From Marasmius tenuissimus (taxonomy: Eukaryota; Basidiomycota; Agaricomycetes; Agaricales; Marasmiaceae): a stretch of 64,000 bases of DNA. The notes under the pieces were generated by a model. That model was given only the letters and a program-made list of their open reading frames with translations. It had not been told where the DNA came from and searched no databases. Position 1 is the first letter of the stretch. Each line of letters begins with the position of its first letter. A program made the translations under genes and the position numbers. Positions 13,801 through 25,092 of this stretch are shown in pieces. The stretch lies in assembly GCA_029532415.1 (NCBI GenBank), contig JAQOTA010000038.1, forward strand, positions 62,001 through 126,000, read 5' to 3'.

Positions 13801-15676
13801 AGCAGTTCACGAACAACAGCACTTACGCGTTCTTCCCGCTCATGACTCCTGAATCGATGAAGGTCAACTTGAAGAATTTGAAATGTTCGGACAAATATGA
13901 TTTGGAAAGGAAAGGTCCAATTGCTTCGTTCCAGACTGTCAAGGATTATCGCCAAATCGGTGATATCTTGAAGTCGAGCGCATTTACGACACCACAGTAC
14001 CAAGAGAGGGTCAAGAAAGTGGTCAAAGGCAAAGGGTGAGGGCGCCTCTATGTATAGCGAAAAACATTCGACTGACACCTTTCATAGGTTCTATAGCGCC
14101 TCTGATAACCGCGACGAACAACAGCGCGTGTTGAAGATCTTGAATTTGCCCGAATCTCAGGCCGAGACGTGCGAGTTCTTCTACAAGACGACGCTGAGGC
14201 TGGCGAGCGAGAACTCCTGGGCACTGGTAGGCGACCAAACCTGTGGGTTGGACGTCGTGAGGGATGTGCTCAAGGTCGTCCCGGTATACTGGGTAGCGGA
14301 CTTGGTTAGCACTTTCCGTTGTTTGGTTGACCGCATTCTCGAGGCTGATCATGGGGTTTAGGCTGGCATTCCGTTGAAGACAGAGCATGAAGGTAGCGGT
14401 GCATACACGGTCAACGAACTGTATGAGGTATTGGGCGAGATCTATACGTGGGTTCTTTAGCAATGTCTCTTATAACCATACCGGCTGACCTTCATCAACA
14501 GGTACCTGTTCCTGAACGTCGAGGGTGCCAAAGTTATGGTTCTCCAGCAGAAAGTCGAAGGACACGTTCGCAAATTAATTGACCATATCGAAAGTGGCCT
14601 CCATCTCGGATTGAAGAGGGTGAGTTCACAGGGCAGGATCTCGGACTCCTTACTAACGACGTAAAATAGTACTCAGTGTCTGGGCTTCTCGACACCGTCT
14701 CCTCATTCTTCTCAAAGGCCAAACCTAACGACCAGCACAACCTCGTCAAGAAGCTCCAGGACCAGGGGTACTCGTCAAGCGAAGTCGCAGTTACGGTACT
14801 TGCTATCATGGTCGGAACAGTGCCCGAGCTTTCTCTTGGTCAGTCGACTGAGAACTCTTATCGATCATACTATGGTACCAATCTGGATGTTTCGCAGCCT
14901 TGACCAACATGGTTCATTTACTCCTCGATACGCCGATGGAGGAGACTGTTAGGACAAATGCGAAGTCAACCTTCCAGGACTTTGCTAAAGAAGCCCTTCG
15001 TATGTGGATGTTTGATTTCACGGATGCATTCCTCTCAGCGTCCTTTTAGGTCTCGATCCTCCGTTCCAGGGAGTCTTTCGAACTGCGGCGAGCGATGCCT
15101 CGGTATCGCAGCTCTCTGTTCAGAAAGGAGGCCAGGTCTTCTTGGATCTTGCGACTGCTAATCAGGATGTATGTGCCATGCTTCAAGGACTTGATTTCTG
15201 TGCTCGAAGCTGATGAACATGATCCTTTTATCACAGGCTCAATTCTTCTCGGACGCGGAGAACTTCGACCCGGCTCGTAGCAACAACCACCATCTCTTCA
15301 CGGATGATGGGATCTACAGGTGTTTGGGAGAGTCACTCACTGAGAAGGTAAACAGTGTGCTCGCTCTCTGAACATGGAAAGGTTCCTGATGTTCACTCCG
15401 CAATAGATAATGGGCCAAGTTCTCAAGGCTGTCTTCAGCCTCAAGAACATTCGAAGGGCACCCGAAAAGTCTGGGAAACTGAAGAGGTTCAGAGACCACG
15501 ACAGACCAGAACTGAGATATGCTTACCTTGATGAGGCGAAGAAAGTTTCTGCGTGGCCGACGTCACTGCACGTTATGGTATGTCGCTCTCAATACTGAAA
15601 ATTGTTGGTTTGTATCTCTGATCGCCTATTCTTGGTTTAGTACGAACCTCAAGGAGAAGTTGCCAACGGGCACTGA
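10836..15676 (+). CDS. Ppo-type fatty acid dioxygenase / linoleate diol synthase-like (haem peroxidase-P450 fusion)
   Basis: Oxygenates unsaturated fatty acids to oxylipins (psi factors in Aspergillus). About 20 short exons from MSLNRNSSFFG to EPQGEVANGH. N-terminal animal-haem-peroxidase-like dioxygenase domain: LEHGLNFISNLPPG, KYAWRQADGRFNN, distal His in VIHTCFRTSH, NETSSYVDLSPLYG, and the YRWH motif (12746-12757) carrying the family's catalytic Tyr and proximal His. C-terminal P450-like domain: LRLASENSWALVGD..., ending in YRCLGE with the haem-thiolate Cys kept (15321-15323). The I-helix region reads GTVPELSLALTN and lacks the clear Asn-x-x-Gln seen in characterised diol synthases, so the second activity (hydroperoxide isomerase) is uncertain. 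Standalone gene; introns mostly 50-75 nt. Confidence 0.93.
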
Positions 15677-17123
15677 ACTTGAAAAGCTCGGATCTTGATA
15701 TGCCATGCATACAGATTCTTGATACCCTCTGATCGAGGAAAATGACCGGTTGTAAACTTGACAACGCCAGATAACGCCCGTACATCATTCTGCCCGTGAT
15801 ATGTACTAGTAGCCTACGATCTCAACAATTCCAATGAATGACTTTCAGTTTGTGAAATCGGCCACTGCACCTGCCTGTCGGGAAGTACGACGCGACGTGA
15901 CTGAGGACGAGACGGATGGTTGATAACAGCAGCTTGGAATATCGTACGTCTCGAAGCCAGCTTAGTCGCCATAGACAGCCATTTAATCGTCCATCTCAGA
16001 GTTGGTACTACCGATATTTCTAGGAGCCAAGAGCAGCATGTGGACTCTTTCTGAAAGAAAGTCGGGTGGAGTTTCAAGACCCCTTGCGTGGAGTAGAGGA
16101 TAAGCAAGATTGGGAACCTGGTATCGTTCCTCTTGCATCAAGTTCCTAATATGTGCCTCTCCATCACCACAATTTCGCGCCGTTGAGCAACGCGAAACAA
16201 GCGGACGAATCAGGTAGGGACAAGTTCTCGAACCGCATCTGAGAGACTATGCCGAGGTAACGGGGAAGAACTTGCCGTAGAGGGTAGTCTTTCTCTATCT
16301 CGGTGTCGAACTCAGCCTCACGAACCGGCGGTGTTGGTGTCAAACTCTGGCTTGTTCTTGTTCCCCCTTCCGCGACGAAATTTCGCGCCACCTGCTGAGG
16401 CGTAACTTGAATTTTTGAAACTCCGCCAAGTTCATTGTTGGCAAGTACCGCAGTGCTCTTGGTCCGTATCTTTGATCATCTACATGCTGTAAATCTCAAG
16501 GAGAAGAGCCCAACGACTCCGACGAACGCTCATTGTAGGATGATGGGACCATGCAATTGCACTACGTCCTCCGAACATTCGCAGCCGCCAGTTCTCGAAG
16601 CCAAGTACTCGAGTTCGACAACCCCCGTACATATGCTTGACCCCTTCCCGTGGCATGCTGCCATTAGTGCTAAATATAGGTACTCCGCTACGCAATCTCA
16701 ACGATTTTCGAATGATTTTGATGGATATCTCCACAGTCCGAACTTCGTGAGACCGACCCGGAGTTTTACCTCTTGGGTAATATCGTTGGGACCTTCCTGA
16801 GTCCACCTGCTTTGCAGGTTCTTTATCTATCGGACAGTTCTGCTCGACAGCCATGAGGACATGAGGACGGTGGTCCGGAGCCTCGAAGGTGTAACTTACG
16901 GTATTTTGTTCACCGCCGAGGGAGTCTATGGGTATTCATTACCAAAGTTGTTACTTCACTGGGAAACTATCGACATACGGTTTCTCAAAGTTCGTCATCG
17001 GTGAGCTGCTTCTTTTCCCAAATCAATGGAACCGATCGTACGTACTGGCTTATAAGCCATGGTATTAGAGCCCATGACTCGCAAATTCCCTCGAGTACAC
17101 GCCTTACAATTCAGCTGCAAGAG
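15677..17123. other. Intergenic region with possible F-box/LRR relic
   Basis: No intact gene. Around 16546-17000 several frames read fragments such as YVLRTFAAASSRSQVLEFD and LSPPALQVLYLSDSS. These look like a decayed F-box/LRR-type protein interrupted by stops and frameshifts. The similarity is weak and by eye only. Confidence 0.3.
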
Positions 17124-18752
17124 ATGCTGCAACTCAACGTTATTCTCACTCTCCTTGGTTCGACCTTCGTACCAATTGTGAATGGTGTAACCTTTCAACC
17201 TCTGGACCAACAACCTGGTCTCATCGACAACGGAACATTTGGTCCAGCGATCGAGATTGTTCACTTGTTTGAAGGGCAGCCTCCAATCGGTATCACGGTC
17301 AGTCAATCGGGGAGAGCAATCGTGAACTTCAATAGGTGTGCTTAACTTCTCTGTTATGATGTGGCCAGATACCTTTCTTACTTCATCCGACAAATCGGCA
17401 GAGGCGATTTGTCTTCCAACCCCCTTACTGTCGCCGAAATAACCAATAGCACCTCCGAAGCCCCATTTCCTAGTCTCGAATTCAACACACCACCGAATGG
17501 CCTGATCAATAACGATACATCCGAACGCATCGAAGGATCAAGTGATAGGGACCACTTCATAAACGTCCAGGCCGTCGTGTTCGATCCAAAAGGGCGTTTG
17601 TGGGCGATGGATACCGGTAGACCTGTCCTCGAAGGCGGAGACAACCCACCTTCCTCACCCGGTGGGCCAAAGCTGATGGGTTTTGATATGGATTCGAACG
17701 ACTCGACCTCTCCAGCACCGTTCAAAACTATCACTTTCACGGAGGACGTTCTACCACCGCTCGGATATTTAAATGATATACGATTTGATCTGCGTCCCAA
17801 TTTGACCGCTTCTGGGGAGGGTATTGCATACATTGCTGATAGTGGTATGTGTCCTTTTTCTCTTTTCATCTTTCCTGACTCAGCGGTCGTTCTCGACTGG
17901 TAGGTGCCCACGGCCTCATCGTCGTTGACCTCGGGACTGGCGAATCCTGGAGGCACCTTGATCAACTTGGTCCGGTCAATCCAACTTCACATTTCCTCCC
18001 CGTCCTCTTTGGCACTCCGACTTATCAATCCTCGAAATTGCGCCCTGCGTTCCATTGGGAAACCGTTGCGGGTGGCGGGATTGATGGTACGTAGCAAATG
18101 TTACTTCCCGGACCTTCTAGCTGGATCCCTGACTGTCACATCCACTACATAGGTATCGCAATATCCGCAGATGGTCGATTCATATACTTCACCCCAATCG
18201 CGAGTCGGGATCTCTACCGCGTTGAAACGGCGCCCCTCAGGGTTAACCCAGCAAACGACCCATTCGCGACTATCCGTGCTGCGCAGAGTATTCAGTATTT
18301 GGGACAGGTAGTCCTCTTCCCTATGCTGTCCGTTGATGGGTGTTGTGATGCTAACGTCAAGATATACTAGATGGGAGGGGCCGCAGACGGTCTGGAGACA
18401 GACGATACAGGGCTTATTTACCTCAGTCAACCAGAACACAACTCGATCAACACTTTCAATCCCGCTACCGGCGCTGTGAAACTGTTCGTGAGAGACCCAA
18501 GAATGGCGTGGCCTGACACCCTTTCGTAAGTCTATGCTTCCCTGCTATGCCATGTTCCCAATTCGACTAACTTACTAACCTCAAAAAACACAACGTGTCC
18601 TACTTCGCAGGGTGGCGGATGATGGATTTTTATACATGACAGCGAACCAGCTGTGGCTAAGCCCCGTATATCAGAACGGAACGGACAAACGTGTGAAACC
18701 TTTTGCGCTCATACGAGTTCCGATTCCGGGAAAGCCTGTGAAGTTGATGTAG
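17124..18752 (+). CDS. Secreted yellow / major royal jelly protein-like protein
   Basis: Six-bladed propeller protein of the yellow/MRJP family, which fungi carry as secreted proteins of unknown substrate. The start MLQLNVILTLLGSTFVP is a clear signal peptide. Family landmarks follow in order: INVQAVVFDPKGRLWAMDTG, GYLNDIRFDLR, GIAYIADSGAHGLIVVDL, GIDGIAISADGRFIYFTP, and a C-terminal segment with SVADDGFLYMTANQLW. Introns read near 17336-17368, 17845-17903, 18088-18152, 18309-18370 and 18525-18611. The first would be only 33 nt (gtgtgc...ggccag) yet joins NFNR to YLSY cleanly. About 430 residues. Several N-glycosylation sequons (NGT, NDT, NST). Flanked by the oxygenase and a convergent peroxidase. 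Confidence 0.88.
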
Positions 18753-18976
18753 CATTCGGAGCTGTAGGACAAGTAAATAATGTACTTATACTTTGAACCT
18801 GATGCCTTGTTCTGCATCGATTCATCGTCTCATTCTGAGCTCTCGGTACGAGTCCTATTCTCGGATCCGATGTCCAGATAACTGCATAAGATGCGCTTGA
18901 GATATGGTAAGTACTACATCCCCTAGCACGAACTACAATCATCAAAGAGCTACCGTCCGTAAGATAGAATCACAGG

Positions 18977-20982
18977 TCACCATATGTTTCTCAAGGGTAC
19001 AAGATTTGTCACTTCAATGGTTTCTCCTGCAACATGTGCCTCAATATCGATGAATATGAACGGCAGGGTCGCGTTTCCCGAGAAGAATGAGTAGCCGCCC
19101 ATGGCTGGAAAGCGTGGGTCCAAGTTGAGATTGACCCGGGATCGCGTAGGAACGGGGTTGCTTCCGTTTCCAAACATCCATGTATTGACGGATACTTGAA
19201 CGTCGGATGGGTCGCCTTGTACCTGAGAAATAAGAGAAGAGGTGAGCCTTCGAGATCCGATAACACAGTTACAAAAAAGGCCGCACAGCAACCACAAGAT
19301 CGTTCGCAATGACAATGTTATTCTTGTCAACAATAAATTGACTCCGCGCTGGATCATGAAGAACCGTGTCTTGAGAGATGGTCAAGACTTTGCCGGTCGA
19401 GACTTTATCGACGACTGTCGGAGTGGAGCCATCTCCCTCGTCGACCTCAAACCAAAACTTGGACAGGGAAGTGGTCATATTGATATTCGTTTTGAAGAAA
19501 TAGGAGGTAGCCCCAGGGAACCCGTAGCGCGTCTCGGCCAGCAACGAAGGAGAGTTGAATGAAGCGGTGAGTGGGGTTACTGAGCATCCGGAGGTTGGAC
19601 AGGTGAGAGGCCCATCTCGATCATTCCAGAGAAGCTTAACCTTTCTGTTTGGGTTTTCTCCAATTACCTACAAGTGGGCGGAGTCAGAGTTCACGTTCAG
19701 GAACAAACATAAACAGGGACTGCATACTCGTAGTGTGGCGAGGAAGATCATTGTGGCGTCAGAAACGTTCCCAAGAAATAGGACGGTGTCTGATACTTTG
19801 TACTGAATTGGCGCCACGACGTCTGTAAGCTCAACGTTTCTTGGCACAGTGTTGATCATCCGTTCAATAAGTTCCCCACAAGTTCGATTGAAGGTGCCGG
19901 GATTGGCAAGGCTATAATGTGAATTGAATATGTTTGCGGAGGTTACGAAACACGTCGCGGAGGATACTCGTACCTGTGCATCGTCAAATTCCCGTCGCTC
20001 GAGAAAATCCGGAGGTCTGAATTCGTGGTCACATTCGGACCGACAACGAGAGGATTTGAGGTCGTGCCGTCTAGGTAGCCAGATATTCTGCACGTAAACT
20101 CATATCAGCAACTCGAAAAGAAGGAACAAAGAGATCACTGACACAGCGTGGTCGAAAGCTTGTGTGCCGTCGAAGAGTTCCAAGTCCGTATCCTCGTTGT
20201 GAATTATCTCTGGAAAGTCGACGCGTCTAACCCCACCAAGGGAATGTCCACAAGCAACGAGAGCGATCATCTCGGATTGATTAAATCCTTGGCGTCTGAA
20301 GGACTCCGTGTGCGAGGCGAGATCCTGGTGAGGTTCCGGAACTGTGGAGGGTCCAGCTGAGGTTGCGTCAACCCTCCCGCCACGAAGGGGAACTTTCGGA
20401 CCTTCGCAGTTGTCAACTGCTCGTACGGCTGCAAATGCGAGGATATCCGCAACTAGGGAGAAATTAGGGAGTCAGGGCAGAGAATAGATAGTGATGACTA
20501 TGAGATAACTCACGTCCAACGGCGGGACGCATGAAAGGCACCAGCTCGTCGAGGGATTCGAGCATACCTTGCCCCACGTTCTAGTTAAGACAAAATGAGT
20601 GATGGAGTTGTAAATGAGATGAACCAGAAGTACGCACCTGTGGCCTGTCGAGCTCATAGGCTATGGAGCCGTCCAATCCCCCAGTACCATCATCGACGTT
20701 ATGAGTTGACATGTCATGATAAGCCTAGGCAAGACGAGGGCTGTATCAAGCTCGGGTAGGCAGAAATAGTCGACAATTCCTCACCAAACGGAGCCATTGG
20801 GCAGCAGTAGTCGTATTCTCGCGTTTGTCACAGGGGAAATCGAGGAAGGTCGAGAGGTAGGCGTTTTCGTATAATAGATGATCCAGATGGTCTACGATTT
20901 CTTGCTGTTCCGCGAATACATATCGACACTGAAAGAAGAAAGCAAGGGCTATGGTAGATAAACCAGAGATGAGAAACCGCAT
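18977..20982 (-). CDS. Secreted plant-type haem peroxidase, copy A
   Basis: Member of the plant/fungal (class I/II/III) haem peroxidase superfamily, predicted to reduce H2O2 at the cost of an extracellular donor. Signal peptide MRFLISGLSTIALAFFFQC. Distal site RLAYHDMSTHN (Arg-x-x-x-His), then GGLDGSIAYELDRPQN, ADILAFAAVRAVDNCEGP with the GRVDA motif, and proximal His in ALVACGHSLGGV. After the peroxidase core comes a roughly 250-residue C-terminal extension with several sequons (NITT, NVSD, NATL types) ending AHVAGETIEVTN. About eight exons; exon 1 is 20785-20982. The extension is longer than in lignin/Mn peroxidases, so it is not a standard ligninolytic enzyme. Copy B at 33168-35191 is closely related, and a relic lies at 23250-23577. 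Confidence 0.85.
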
Positions 20983-22277
20983 CGAGGGCTTGATGGTGTC
21001 CTTGACAGGCTTTCTTCAGGATGGAAGAGTTGAATATATATCCAGTTGACCGGGTGAGCCCGTTGTGATAAGGATTCTCAGTACGGCCAGCCACGTCCGC
21101 TATGCAATGAATTAACTCGAACTGCGGAATGATTTAATCCGCGTTCTGTGAATAGACCATGTCAGAATGCAAAATGATGGGATGGGGGAATAAATGAGCA
21201 CATGTTCGAGGAGGAAAGCACCTAGATGTATATCCTAACGCAGCGGCGTATTGGCGCTGCCGCGCTGTATTTCACAGCTCAAACCTGTTGAAGCAAGTCG
21301 AGGTGAATATGAAACATTTGAATAAACAACTCACTGGTGTGATTGTACCATATGGAAATACCTTCCTTCATATACCATCGCTGAAGCTCATTCTGGCTAT
21401 TTGGGACCTGAGTTCCACTCTGGGTTAGCTATATGACCGTACGATTAGTGGAAAGCACGCCGGGAACCATTGCAACTGATTCAAAACAAACACATAGTCG
21501 GAGGCTGGTACCGGATTCAAGAGGAGCCGCAGTTGTGGCGCGTGATTGAAAGCGAACGAGGCCGTGTCATGCTAAAGTAGACCAATAACTACTGTACGAG
21601 ATTCGAGCGCCGAAAAAGAGCTCGAGTACGGAGGAGAGAAACAGAGAAATTGAAGGATGAAAGGCGACTCTTGCAAACGCCTGATTTAGATCAGATTGGC
21701 AGAGTTCGAACGACAATCAGGCGTCGTACGTCAAGAGGCAATTCGGCGGACTCAGAAGCCAGCTGGGTGGATCTATTGAGAACTTGGATGAGAACTTGGA
21801 GTGCAAGATAGACCGGCAGCCCTTGTCGGATCCAGCGAATAAAACTATATAGAGCAGCTTGAGCTTCGTATCGCTTGAAGTACTGGTGAGGCATAGAAAT
21901 GGGTTTGAAGGTTTCTATTTTCAAGGGAAATCTTTGTGGTGAGGACGAAGACCTGGGTACTGATGAAAATGTTTCAGTGAACCATATGACTTGAAAAGAC
22001 GGCTACATAGCATACCTGAAGATACGAACGCCAGCAAATCAGACACCAGTCTCTTCATCCATGCCAAAACAGCGGCCCCCCGTATTGATACCTTGACGTT
22101 TTTTCTGGCTCTATATCGGTGAAGGCCCAAGGTTTCTTCGCGCTCGAGACATGTATGGGCTTTGAGAAGGGAAAAGCCGCGTACAACTTTGGATTTGTAG
22201 ATGTGAACAGACAGAATGTCACTGTGCGTTGATAATGGATGTCCCGATTGAACCTGCTAAGCGCCCGCATCGTTATC
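20983..22277. other. Intergenic region upstream of peroxidase A
   Basis: No supported gene. Presumably contains the peroxidase promoter at its left end. Minus-strand open frames at 21691-21924 and 21921-22130 show no domain. Confidence 0.4.
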
Positions 22278-22650
22278 CTCAACCACCATCATCCTCGAAG
22301 AGCACCATTCATCGTCATCGAAGGACTCGACAGATCCGGTGAAACTGCTCAGACAACTTTGCTATGCGTTCAGCTCGAACAGTCTGGACGTCGCGTCGCC
22401 CTCACGACGCTTTCTGGCAACAACCGTCATCAGAAAAATGATTGATTCACATCTGTGTTCGCGATCCGTACTAGACTAAGACCGGATATTGGTCTTCCTG
22501 TGCCAGATTTGTTCTTGTTCTTGGACTTGCTGGGAAGTTGTTGATGCTGGGAAAGGCCAGCAACCTGCCGCAGCAGATATATGGAAACGCATTGATACCT
22601 TGGTAGACGGTTTAGATGATGACGTCGTCAGGCTTTGGGCAGATAAAACC
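22278..22650 (+). pseudogene. Decayed thymidylate kinase
   Basis: Relic of dTMP kinase, the enzyme making dTDP. One frame reads APFIVIEGLDRSG with the P-loop, but continues ETAQ where the family has KTTQ, so the ATP-binding Lys is lost. About 150 nt later another stretch reads RPDIGLPVPDLFLFLDL, the signature before the LID region of eukaryotic thymidylate kinases. It is followed by DIWKRIDTLVDGLDDDVV, which resembles the C-terminal helix region. The frames are broken by stops and the segment between is shorter than in the intact enzyme. Order and orientation are preserved. The functional copy must lie elsewhere. Confidence 0.75.
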
Positions 22651-23249
22651 TGATGTTGGCAAGGTAAGGTTCTGGATTCTTCGTGTCTGAGTCTTTAGCT
22701 GAACACTTGAGGATAGGGGCGTCTACTACTACGGTCAAATAGCTTTGGCTTCACATTGATAGTATCTTAAGAACCGGGGTAGACGCCCGAAGTTCTACAA
22801 CAGAGCTCCAATATCCGTGGCGTTCGCAGCTTTACTCGTCCAAACTCGTACCCTCCAGCTTCTCGGTCGCCTTTAAACATGAACTAGTCAGAGAACCAGA
22901 GAACCCGATCTTATCCTGCCTCAACAACGTATTCGGGTCTTGTGTCGACGATTACACACTACATACTCCAAGGCCCTCATTTCACCTGTTTATACTGGTC
23001 ATCGATTGCAGAGTGAGATGTGGGGCGTTGTGATAGCGTCAAATCGTCTTCGGAGCCGACTAACGACGAGTTGGCCTGGCGTCTACAGTGTCGATATGCC
23101 CGACAAGTTACAACCCTTCCTTCAGTCATATTGATCCACTTCGTCCCTTCTTATTTTCTTTTCATCATGCTCATCCTACTCGCTGTCAACTAGACACCTT
23201 TTCCTGCTGGAGCCGCGTCTCGTCGATGGACCCATTCGAACCGCAAGGA
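22651..23249. other. Intergenic, no gene seen
   Basis: No coding or repeat signal that can be supported between the two relics. Confidence 0.4.
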
Positions 23250-23577
23250 CTTCTGCCGGAAGAGAGACCGAGCTATGGATTCGTCCAGCCTCCCTGTGTA
23301 ATCATCGACGTTATGAGTCAACTTGTCGTGGTAAGCCTAGGAACGACACGGGCCGTGTCAAGCTCGGGTGTACGAAAATAGTCGACAGTTCCTTACCAAA
23401 CGGACCCATTGGGCAGCGGTCGTTGTATTCTCGCGTTTGTCACGGGGGAAACCAGAGAAGCTCGGGAGATATGGACTTTCATATAGCAGGTGATTTAGAA
23501 GGTCTTCAATTTCTTGCTTTTCCGCGAATGTAGGTTGATAGTGAACGAGGAATATGTGGAAAGCGAGGGCAATGGCT
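23250..23577 (-). pseudogene. 5' fragment of a third secreted peroxidase paralogue
   Basis: On the minus strand, 23577 downwards reads AIALAFHIFLVHYQPTFAEK and RENTTTAAQW, matching exon 1 of peroxidases A and B from the signal peptide onward. Then follow a GT...AG intron in the same place and exon 2 reading AYHDKLTHNVDD, YTGRLDESIA. The start codon region is missing, the exon 2 residues M, S, G and G are substituted, and similarity stops after about 23250. Everything downstream (proximal His and C-terminal extension) is absent. It is therefore a truncated, decaying copy in the same orientation as A and B and lying between them. Confidence 0.85.
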
Positions 23578-25092
23578 GTAAGTCACTGATCCTTCAATAC
23601 GTGCATCACACACCGCTCATCTACACTACCAACCGTTTATCGCCACCATCACGTTCAAGATGACTTGCGTCTACCTCCGACATGTTTCCGTAGGACGGTG
23701 TCATTGGTCGCGGCCACTGCCTCCAATCCAGGAAGAAGCGTGTCGTGCTCAAACCTCATTAATGAGGGCAACTCGTGCTGATTGGTGATGGCAAGAAGCT
23801 CGAGTCCGTCGGGAGCAAACATGTATCCTTTGTGGAGACGCGGGCTGGTGGGAACTCCTGTGGCTATCCCGCTAACGGCAAGTGCGACCGACAGCATTCA
23901 CTAACCTCGTTTGCCAGGACGACGGTAGCCTTTCTGTCTCCTCTACATAAGAGAGTAAGGCCTGTGTGAGCTTCTCAGACTGGTATTTCCGTTACCAGGT
24001 ATGACTCTTACCCAATTCAAGCCGATTCTTTCGCCTCCCCTGACCCATGTTCTTGTCCAATAAAGCGAGCATGTTGGACGGACACTTGGCACTGGTTGGC
24101 TGTCATAGTAGAAGAGTTCGTGTACCCTCGTTTCTCATGTTGAACATTTCTAGTCCCGTATGGTGGTACACTATCGTTTCAAATCTCGGATTCGATGCTT
24201 CCAGCCGAGCTTGGCTGAGGATAATTACCAGAAGTGATGGAATCGGGGCATCAAGCCGGTTGAATATTGGCGGAGTACAGGCCGGCGTTTTCGACGACGG
24301 GAATGGGAGCGGGTCTTTCTTGAACGTTCGTGTCTATTCCTTCTGTGGCTAGGCTAGAGCGAACGACTGAGAGTATGTACTTTGGTGATTGCAAGAGCGT
24401 GGGGTCAAGGTCAACAGTCTCAAAATATCTGACACGGCTGGGCACCCATGAATGATGAATCGATGATTCATAGACTCCACAGTAAACTTCGAAGCTGGGA
24501 TGTCGGCATGCCAAGACAACGCTCAGTAAGCTCAAGACGCATGAGGCTTTTGAGAAAAATGCAGGATCTACGCAAAACCTTATGTGAGAACTCGCCGTAA
24601 TTCTCGTGGCCCAAATTGCGAGAGCTGTTTCAATGCCAAATTCAACCTATATGGGAGAAATATGTGGTCAGAATACCAAATCTGGCGTTTTTATCGCACT
24701 GTTTTCATGCATTTCCGGTATCACGTGTTTCTTGCCTTTGTTCTAGTTAGTCTAAGTTATGCTAAGATCTCCCAACATAGGCTTCAGCATCTATCTCACA
24801 TTTCTGTCAAGACCTATGCGACTGTGCACTGAGTAACTGGTAGCCAAACAACTGCAATGCGGACGAACTGATGTGCTTACTGAGTACTGATCACTTGATT
24901 CTCAGCCTCTCCGAAGCGGTGATTATTTGATCCTACTGATAGTAGGTTTCCTCACTGGTATCTTCGCATGCGGAGCCCAACATGGCGGCGCGGTAGCTAT
25001 ATGTATAGCTCGAAAATTCTCGCGGTCCATGCACTTAAAGGAAGGAACACTTTCCCCCTGAAACCTCTTCGGTCCCTTCCCCGACGAGCTCA
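23578..25092. other. Intergenic region, several small unsupported frames
   Basis: Minus-strand frames at 23655-23897 (81 codons) and 24251-24535 (95 codons, hydrophobic start, CRHPSFEVYCGVYE) could be parts of a decayed secreted-protein gene. No family is recognised and no splice joins them convincingly. Confidence 0.3.
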
